A stretch of DNA of 10,873 nucleotides from Bordetella parapertussis. Lineage in GTDB: Bacteria; Pseudomonadota; Gammaproteobacteria; Burkholderiales; Burkholderiaceae_C. The notes beneath the pieces are model-generated. The model saw nothing but the letters and a program-made list of their open reading frames with translations. It was not told the origin of the DNA and did no database searches. Where the stretch lies: contig CALQBT020000043.1 in the NCBI GenBank assembly GCA_943328885.2, positions 1 through 10,873 of the forward strand, in the 5' to 3' direction. Numbering within the stretch: position 1 is the stretch's first letter; each line of letters starts with the position of its first letter. The position numbers were made by a program, and so were the translations under genes. This document shows, in pieces, positions 5,902 through 10,873 of this stretch.

Positions 5902-7986
5902 ATGCATGCTGAGACCGCAGTCCGACAGCCCGCTTTGCTGAACCGCGAGCGCGCGATCCTGGCTTTCAACCAACGAGTACTGGCGCAGGCTTGCCGCGCC
6001 GACGTGCCGCTGCTTGAGCGGCTGCGCTACATCACCATCGTGTCGTCGAACATGGACGAGTTCTTCGAGGTGCGTTTCGCCGACGCGCTGGAAGCGATGC
6101 GAGTGGCGACCGGCAGCGGCGACCCGCAACGCGATGCCTTGCGCCAGGTGGCAGCCGAGGCTCACGCACTGATCGACGAGAAATATGCGGTTTTCAATGA
6201 CGAGGTGATGCCCGCGCTACAGCGCCACGGCATCGTCATCATCAACCATGCCGAGCGCAACAAGGCCCAGAGGGCCTGGGTGTCGGGCTACTTCGAGACC
6301 CAGGTCCAGCCGCTGCTGCTGCCTGTGGGGCTGGACCCGGCGCATCCGTTTCCGCAGGTGGCCAATAAGTCACTGAACTTCATCGTCAAGCTCGGCGGCA
6401 AGGACGCTTTTGGCCGCGACAACCGGGTCGCGATCGTCAAGGTGCCGCGTGCACTGCCGCGTGTGATCGAACTGCCTGCCGAGGTGTGCGAGCCAGGCCA
6501 GCAGGCATTCGTGCTGCTGACCAGCGTGATCCGCGCCCATCTCGAAGACTTGTTTGGCGGTCGGCCGGTGGAGTCGTTCTCGCAGTTCCGCGTCACCCGC
6601 GACTCTGAACTCGAAGTCGATGAGGACGAGGTTACCAATCTGCGCCAGGCCATGCGCAGTGGTCTGACCACGCGGCACTACGGGCAGCCGATCCGGCTCG
6701 AAGTGGTGGCGAGCTGCCCCGAACCGCTGTGGCGCTTGCTGCTCGACCAGTTCGACCTGCCGCCGGCCGCTCTCTACCGCGTCAATGGCCCGGTCAACCT
6801 GGTGCGCTTGAATCAGTTGATAGACCAGGTCGATGCGCCGGATTTGCGCTTTCCGCCACGCAAGCCGAGCTGGCCCGAGACGCAACTGCCTCGCGGCAGT
6901 TCGATCCTGGCGCGCCTGCGCCAGGGCGATGTGCTGCTGCACCACCCGTTCCAGAGCTTCGATGTGGTGGTCGACTTCCTGCGCGAGGCGGTGGATGACC
7001 CGGCCGTGCTGGCGATCAAGCAGACGGTCTACCGCACCGGCAGCCAGTCGGAGCTGATGGTCTTGTTGATCGAGGCGGCGCGGCGCGGCAAGGATGTCTG
7101 CGTCGTGGTAGAGCTCAAAGCGCGCTTCGACGAGGAGGCCAACATCGACTGGGCCGAGCGGCTGGAGGCCGTGGGTGCGCAGGTGGTCTACGGTATCGTC
7201 GGTTTCAAGACCCATGCCAAGCTGCTGCTGGTGACCCGGCGCGAGACCACCCGGCGCGGCAAGGTGGTGTTGCGCCGCTACGCCCACCTGTCGACTGGCA
7301 ACTACAACCCCGGCACGGCGCGGCTCTACACCGATCTTGGTCTGCTCACGGCTGACGAGTTGCTGACGGCCGACGCCGATGCGGTGTTCCACCAACTCGC
7401 CAGCCTGACCAAGCTGCGCACGCCGCGCCACTTGCTGACCGCGCCATTTGCGCTGCATCGCCGGCTGATGGCTCACATCGCCCAGGTCACCGAGGCCGCC
7501 AGGGCGGGGTTGCCAGCGCGGATTGTTGTCAAGATCAACGGTTTGACCGAGGCTGCATTGATCGCCGCGTTGATCGAAGCCTCCCAGGCCGGCGCCGAGA
7601 TCGACCTGATCGTTCGCGGCGCCTGCATGCTGCCGCCAGGCATCGCTGCGCTGACGGATCGCGTGCGTGTGCGGTCGGTGGTCGGGCGCTTTCTGGAGCA
7701 CACCCGGGTGATGTATTTCCGCTGGGGCATGGGCGAGGACGACGAGGTGCTCTACCTGTCGTCGGCCGACTGGATGAGCCGCAACATGTTCCGCCGCATC
7801 GAGATTGCCTGGCCGGTTCGAGATGCTGCGCTGCGCCAGCGCGTGATCGACGAATGTTTGGTGCCTTATCTGCATGACCAGCGTGATGCCTGGACCCAGT
7901 CTAGCGATGGCAGCTACCAGCGCGTGGCCGAAGCGGGTGTCAGTGCGCAGGCTGCGCTGGCGGTGCGCTACATGGCAGGCGCTTGA
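5902..7986 (+). CDS. ppk1: Polyphosphate kinase 1
   Basis: PPK1 reversibly transfers the gamma-phosphate of ATP onto inorganic polyphosphate, usually at the inner membrane. The protein has 694 residues, close to E. coli Ppk (688). The N-terminal domain shows LLNRERAILAFNQRVL and ITIVSSNMDEFFEVRFAD. The core has PFQSFDVVVDFL, DPAVLAIKQTVYRT and VVVELKARFDEEANI. The histidine that is autophosphorylated is His438 in GFKTHAKLLLV (E. coli His435), and the second active-site histidine is His600 in RFLEHTRVMYF (E. coli His592). YAHLSTGNYNPGTARLYTD is also present. The ATG at 5902 is chosen because it starts just before the conserved N-terminus; a longer frame from 5788 would overlap polA. A TTG at 5935 is a shorter alternative. 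No Shine-Dalgarno sequence is visible, and the predicted Pho-box promoter would start transcription almost at the ATG. sixA follows closely. Confidence 0.98.
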   Translation: MHAETAVRQPALLNRERAILAFNQRVLAQACRADVPLLERLRYITIVSSNMDEFFEVRFADALEAMRVATGSGDPQRDALRQVAAEAHALIDEKYAVFNDEVMPALQRHGIVIINHAERNKAQRAWVSGYFETQVQPLLLPVGLDPAHPFPQVANKSLNFIVKLGGKDAFGRDNRVAIVKVPRALPRVIELPAEVCEPGQQAFVLLTSVIRAHLEDLFGGRPVESFSQFRVTRDSELEVDEDEVTNLRQAMRSGLTTRHYGQPIRLEVVASCPEPLWRLLLDQFDLPPAALYRVNGPVNLVRLNQLIDQVDAPDLRFPPRKPSWPETQLPRGSSILARLRQGDVLLHHPFQSFDVVVDFLREAVDDPAVLAIKQTVYRTGSQSELMVLLIEAARRGKDVCVVVELKARFDEEANIDWAERLEAVGAQVVYGIVGFKTHAKLLLVTRRETTRRGKVVLRRYAHLSTGNYNPGTARLYTDLGLLTADELLTADADAVFHQLASLTKLRTPRHLLTAPFALHRRLMAHIAQVTEAARAGLPARIVVKINGLTEAALIAALIEASQAGAEIDLIVRGACMLPPGIAALTDRVRVRSVVGRFLEHTRVMYFRWGMGEDDEVLYLSSADWMSRNMFRRIEIAWPVRDAALRQRVIDECLVPYLHDQRDAWTQSSDGSYQRVAEAGVSAQAALAVRYMAGA

Positions 7987-8012
7987 GCGCCGATCCCGGA
8001 CGACGCAGCGCC

Positions 8013-8492
8013 ATGGACTTGATCCTCTGGCGCCATGCCGATGCCGGCGAATCGGCGGACACTGAAGGGGTTGACGATTTGCAGCGCCCGCTGAGCACGC
8101 GCGGCCAAAAGCAGGCTAGGCGCATGGCCGAGTGGCTGAACGGCTTCCTGCCCGACAGCACCCGCATTTTGGTCAGCCCGGCGTTGCGGGCGCAGCAGAC
8201 TGCACAAGCACTGGGCCGCAAACTTCGCATCGTCGACGCGCTGGCGCCGGGGGCCTCGCCGAGCCAGGCGCTGGCGGCAGCGCGTTGGCCCGACAGCCGT
8301 GAGCCCGTGTTGCTGGTGGGCCACCAGCCCATGCTCGGCCACCTAGCAGCCTACCTGATGGCAGGCCCCTGCACCCTCGACGCGGCACCCTGGACGGTGC
8401 GCAAGGGTGCTGTGTGGTGGCTGCGCCGCCGCGACCGCGATGGCGTCAGCGAGGTGGGGCTGGTGTCGGTTCGTTCACCTGAAAAACTGTAG
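8013..8492 (+). CDS. sixA: Phosphohistidine phosphatase SixA
   Basis: This is a 159-residue member of the histidine phosphatase (phosphoglycerate-mutase-like) superfamily, a size typical of SixA. The catalytic motif is at the extreme N-terminus: MDLILWRHADAG, with His8 as the presumed nucleophile and RHADA in place of the commoner RHG, as in many SixA-like proteins. Further marks are RPLSTRG, ILVSPALRAQQTA and the second catalytic histidine in VLLVGHQPMLGHLAAYL. SixA of E. coli removes phosphate from phosphohistidine on signalling or phosphotransfer proteins. The ATG at 8013 is chosen because the fold begins right there; a TTG at 7983 that overlaps the ppk1 stop would add 10 unconserved residues. 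With a 26-bp gap from ppk1 it is probably co-transcribed. It converges on ppx, with 30 bp between the two stop codons. The substrate is not shown by sequence. Confidence 0.9.
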   Translation: MDLILWRHADAGESADTEGVDDLQRPLSTRGQKQARRMAEWLNGFLPDSTRILVSPALRAQQTAQALGRKLRIVDALAPGASPSQALAAARWPDSREPVLLVGHQPMLGHLAAYLMAGPCTLDAAPWTVRKGAVWWLRRRDRDGVSEVGLVSVRSPEKL

Positions 8493-8522
8493 CGCGCAGG
8501 CGTCGAACTTTGGCGGCGCGGT

Positions 8523-10043
8523 TCAAGCCGGCATCAGCACCAGCCGTGGCGCCTCCTGCCGCAACCAGCTCTCGGCCTCTTCGCGCAGCAGGTGCAGGGT
8601 GCGCGGGTGGCCATCGGCCCAGTCGGCGAGAAATTTCAACCGTGCCTGTTTGCCGTCGCGCTTGAGGCGAAGCGCCTGGATGTCGACCGGGATCCTGGCG
8701 TGGCACTTGATGACGGCGAGCCGCAGCGCAAGCACTTGCCAGCCAAAGCGCTCGCTGCTGAGCTGAGACTCGATCTTGCGCAAACCGCCGCGCTGACCCA
8801 GCACCAGGTCGGCGATTCGCCGTTGCTGGCTTTGCGAGAAGCCCGGTGCGTCGACATGGCCCATCAGGTAAGCGCTGTGTCGGTGGTGATCGTGGTGCGA
8901 GACCATCAGGCCGATCTCATGCAGGTCGCAGGCCCAACCGAGTTCGCGCAGCACTTCGCCGTTGTCGGCATCGGCCCATTCGGGCAGCGCGCCGCGCAGC
9001 AAAGCCTCGGCTGCTGACCTGACCCGGGAAGCTTGGTCGGTGTCGACGCCGAAGCGCAGTTGCAGCGCCGCCACCGTCTGGTCGCGCAAGTCGCTGCCGC
9101 CAGCATGGCGCCGAGCGGCGTGACGCTCATGCAGGTCGATGATCACGCCTTGGCGCAGCGCGCCCTTGGCCGGCCTGAGTTCGGCTATGCCGAAATGCGT
9201 CGCCAAGGTGTAGAGCAAGGCCAGGCCACCGCCAATGATGGCCTTGCGGTCCTCTCGCAGCGAAGGCAGATCGAGCTTGTCGACGCTGCCTGCGGCCAGG
9301 CATTGGCTGATGCACCAGCGCAGGCCCGCTGGGGTGATCGTGCCGTCGGTGACGCCAGCGGCAGCCAGAATCTGCGACACCGCACCTGCCGTGCCCGACG
9401 AGCCCAGCGCCTCGCGCCAGTGGCGCGGCGCGAAGGGCTCCAGCGCCTCTTCGAGTTCGGCGCCAGCCGCCACCTCGGCGTCGCGAAAGCGCTGTTCGGT
9501 GAAGAGTCCATCGGGGAACCAGCGCATCGACAGGCTGACGCTGCCGATATTGAAGGATTCCACCACACTGGGGCTGCGGCCTCGGCCGACGATCATCTCG
9601 GTGCTGCGCCCGCCGATGTCGATCACCAGGCGTCGCCCCTGACCTGGCTGCAGAAACGACACCCCGGCGTAGATCAGCCGGGCTTCTTCGCGCCCTGATA
9701 CCACCTCGATGGCAAAACCCAGCGCTGCCTCGGCGCGCAGCAAGAAGGCGTCGCGGTTGTGTGCCTCGCGCAGGGTCTGGGTCGCCACCGCACGCACCTG
9801 CGCCGCATCAAACCCTTGCAGCCGTTGGGCAAACCGACGCAAGCAATCCAGCCCGCGCTGTGCCGCCGCCTCAGTGAGGTAGCCATTGGCGTCGAGCCCA
9901 GCACCGAGCCGGACGGTTTCTTTCAGGTAGGCGATACGCCGGTAGCGGCCCTGTTGCAGCTGCGCGATCTCGAGCCGAAAACTGTTGGAACCGATGTCGA
10001 TTGCGGCCAGGGGTGCGGCGGCGCTAGTGGGGGGCAGGGGCAT
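8523..10043 (-). CDS. ppx: Exopolyphosphatase (Ppx/GppA family)
   Basis: This enzyme releases phosphate from the ends of polyphosphate chains, opposing Ppk1. At 506 residues it matches E. coli Ppx (513), including the C-terminal HD-like part. The ASKHA-fold phosphate loops are AAIDIGSNSFRLEIA (13-27) and VIDIGGRSTEMIVG (140-153). The catalytic glutamate lies in VVSGREEARLIYAGV (Glu119/Glu120, equivalent to the E. coli Glu121 region). The C-terminal block has LHEIGLMVSHHDHHRHSAYL and PGFSQSQQRRIADLV. The second loop reads DIGGRSTE where E. coli has DIGGGSTE, an Arg at residue 146. The ATG at 10041-10043 fits the family start; no Shine-Dalgarno sequence is seen, but TAGCAT lies 5 bp upstream. 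GppA (pppGpp hydrolase) activity cannot be excluded from sequence, but the neighbourhood of ppk1 favours Ppx. Confidence 0.95.
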   Translation of the reverse strand: MPLPPTSAAAPLAAIDIGSNSFRLEIAQLQQGRYRRIAYLKETVRLGAGLDANGYLTEAAAQRGLDCLRRFAQRLQGFDAAQVRAVATQTLREAHNRDAFLLRAEAALGFAIEVVSGREEARLIYAGVSFLQPGQGRRLVIDIGGRSTEMIVGRGRSPSVVESFNIGSVSLSMRWFPDGLFTEQRFRDAEVAAGAELEEALEPFAPRHWREALGSSGTAGAVSQILAAAGVTDGTITPAGLRWCISQCLAAGSVDKLDLPSLREDRKAIIGGGLALLYTLATHFGIAELRPAKGALRQGVIIDLHERHAARRHAGGSDLRDQTVAALQLRFGVDTDQASRVRSAAEALLRGALPEWADADNGEVLRELGWACDLHEIGLMVSHHDHHRHSAYLMGHVDAPGFSQSQQRRIADLVLGQRGGLRKIESQLSSERFGWQVLALRLAVIKCHARIPVDIQALRLKRDGKQARLKFLADWADGHPRTLHLLREEAESWLRQEAPRLVLMPA

Positions 10044-10059
10044 GCAGCATGCTACCGGT

Positions 10060-10095
10060 AAACCCTGATCCCGACCTGAAGCGGTCTGCGGGTTT
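10060..10095. repeat. Nested inverted repeat between ppx and the hydrolase remnant
   Basis: The outer arms are AAACCC (10060-10065) and GGGTTT (10090-10095). Inside them GACC (10073-10076) pairs with GGTC (10083-10086) around a 6-base loop. An asymmetric internal bulge of 7 and 3 bases separates the two stems. There is no following T-run on either strand, so a terminator is unlikely. It fills most of the 65-bp divergent gap and could be an operator or chance; both stems are short. Confidence 0.25.
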
Positions 10096-10096
10096 C

Positions 10097-10102
10097 TAGA
10101 AT
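10097..10102 (+). promoter_or_regulatory. Candidate -10 element before the hydrolase remnant
   Basis: TAGAAT matches the -10 consensus at 5 of 6 positions and lies 6 bp before the GTG at 10109. No matching -35 is visible. If active it could also drive the downstream metal transporter gene. This is a pattern match only. Confidence 0.3.
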
Positions 10103-10108
10103 GCGGCT

Positions 10109-10408
10109 GTGCTCGCTCCCTCCCGATCAGAACCCGCGTTGCTTGAAGACCTGGACACCCTCTGCCCCAGCCGCGATTTCAGCCGCAGGGATTTCGTTCG
10201 CCCATCGATCGGGTCGGGCTTGGCGGCTGCTTGGTTGCCGGTGATGGCGCACACGCTGATCAGGACCGACAGATCGGGTCTGCTGGCCGGCGAGGCGATG
10301 ATCGGCGTGGACGGCTTGTCGCTGCCGGCCGACCGTGCTGCGCCATTGAACCGTGCCGGCGCACCAATGGTGCTGGTGGTCAGCGTGGGCTTAGGGGTTC
10401 GCGAATGA
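10109..10408 (+). pseudogene. Dienelactone hydrolase remnant, 3'-truncated
   Basis: The 99-codon frame resembles only the N-terminal third of a betaproteobacterial dienelactone hydrolase (carboxymethylenebutenolidase family, usually about 290 residues with its leader). Visible features are a Tat-like leader (SRRDFVRPSIGSGLAAAWLPVMA, split here as SRRDFVRPSIG and SGLAAAWLPVMA; Arg26-Arg27), the LIRTDRSGLLAGE stretch and the first core strand PMVLVVS. The family motif SEIFGVHE appears degraded as SVGLGVRE, losing the glutamate that contacts the catalytic cysteine (ClcD Glu36). The frame then stops at TGA 10406-10408. The remaining domain, with the Cys-Asp-His triad, is absent because the ZIP gene starts 22 bp later. 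The only start is GTG at 10109 or TTG at 10139; no ATG precedes the leader. A deletion followed by drift is inferred. A short expressed peptide cannot be excluded. Family comparison is from memory. Confidence 0.68.
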
Positions 10409-10430
10409 TGAATTTGAGGCGAACCAAACC

Positions 10431-10873
10431 ATGACATTGTTCTACATCGTGTTGTCCACGCTGGCCGGGGGCCTGCTCTCGGTGCTGATTGCCGCCTCGC
10501 TGACGCTGGCTTTGCTGGGTCGCCTGGTGCGCCACCTGGTCAGCTTGTCGGTGGGCGTGCTGCTGGGCACGGCCTTGCTGCTGGTGCTGCCAGAAGCCTT
10601 CGAGAGCAAGGTCGACCCGCATCGCCTGTTCATGACCTTGCTCGGCGGCTTGCTGTTTTTCTTCCTGCTTGAAAAAGCCGAGCTCTACCGCCATGGTCAC
10701 CACCACGAGGGTGACGGGCATGAGCACCATCACCATTTCGATACCGACCAGGCCGGGCGCGGCGGCTGGAGCGTGCTGGTGGGCGACAGCATCCACAACT
10801 TCTGCGACGGCATCATCATCGCAGCGGCTTTTCTGGCCGACACCCAGCTCGGCTTGTTCACCTCGCTGGCGAT
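10431..10873 (+). CDS. ZIP-family divalent metal transporter, N-terminal part (right edge)
   Basis: This encodes an inner-membrane transporter of the ZIP family, which carries zinc, iron or similar divalent ions into the cytoplasm. The first 147 codons are in the window and the frame is open to the edge. Membrane segments lie at about residues 3-29, 33-54 and 66-81, and a fourth begins near 115. Between the third and fourth is a short histidine-rich loop (residues 88-102, nine His of 15) of the kind thought to bind metal. The fourth segment carries HNFCDGIIIAAAF (122-134), the ZIP transport-site motif HN..DG. The ATG at 10431 has a possible ribosome-binding site GAGG at 10416-10419, 11 bp away. 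The metal specificity cannot be read from this part. It lies 22 bp after the hydrolase remnant and may share its promoter. Confidence 0.9.
   Translation, partial: MTLFYIVLSTLAGGLLSVLIAASLTLALLGRLVRHLVSLSVGVLLGTALLLVLPEAFESKVDPHRLFMTLLGGLLFFFLLEKAELYRHGHHHEGDGHEHHHHFDTDQAGRGGWSVLVGDSIHNFCDGIIIAAAFLADTQLGLFTSLA

Noticed and set aside
6370..7875. 501-codon open frame on the minus strand inside ppk1
   Set aside because: It is antisense to the conserved ppk1 core including the His438 region; low-complexity His/Gln/Arg/Ala composition and no family features. Its length is explained by codon bias on the real strand.
8493..8522. Possible bidirectional terminator between the convergent sixA and ppx stops
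   Set aside because: Only a 5-bp CGCGC/GCGCG pair with an 18-base loop is present and neither strand has a T-run; not convincing.
9033..9698. 221-codon plus-strand frame within ppx
   Set aside because: It is antisense to conserved ppx motifs; composition is typical of shadow frames.

Overview
This window reads as chromosomal DNA of a high-GC betaproteobacterium, most likely order Burkholderiales (Leptothrix/Rubrivivax/Ideonella-like or Comamonadaceae-like). The evidence is the strong G/C third-position bias, a BPSS1780-type membrane protein, a fructosamine-kinase-like homoserine kinase beside polA, and protein sequences of betaproteobacterial flavour. The assignment comes from recognition by eye, not from a database search. 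The content is mostly core housekeeping genes. I found no prophage, CRISPR array, insertion sequence, tRNA or rRNA.

Left arm, minus strand (2950 down to 1): five tightly spaced genes, probably one transcription unit. In transcription order they are a small uncharacterised lipoprotein, homoserine kinase thrB, a six-helix BPSS1780-family membrane protein, a 69-residue Ala/Gly/Val-rich lipoprotein, and the N-terminal 145 codons of valyl-tRNA synthetase valS, which runs off the left edge. An imperfect 37-bp palindrome lies in the only sizeable gap, between the second lipoprotein and valS.

Centre, plus strand (3017-8492): polA (complete DNA polymerase I with all three activities apparently intact), ppk1 (polyphosphate kinase) and sixA (phosphohistidine phosphatase). 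A good match to a PhoB binding site (Pho box) lies in the 53-bp polA-ppk1 gap, which suggests that polyphosphate synthesis is induced by phosphate starvation. ppx (exopolyphosphatase) is convergent on the minus strand (10043-8523). Synthesis and breakdown of polyphosphate are therefore encoded side by side with a phosphohistidine phosphatase between them, but on opposite strands, so they can be controlled separately.

Right end, plus strand: a 3'-truncated, probably dead remnant of a dienelactone hydrolase gene (10109-10408), followed 22 bp later by the start of a ZIP-family metal transporter with a histidine-rich loop, cut by the right edge. Several genes that lead transcription units have a -10-like hexamer only 5-7 bp before the start codon and no clear Shine-Dalgarno sequence, which raises the possibility of leaderless mRNAs. 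The observations most worth following are the Pho box, the hydrolase remnant and the palindromic repeat. I see no convincing undescribed multi-gene system.
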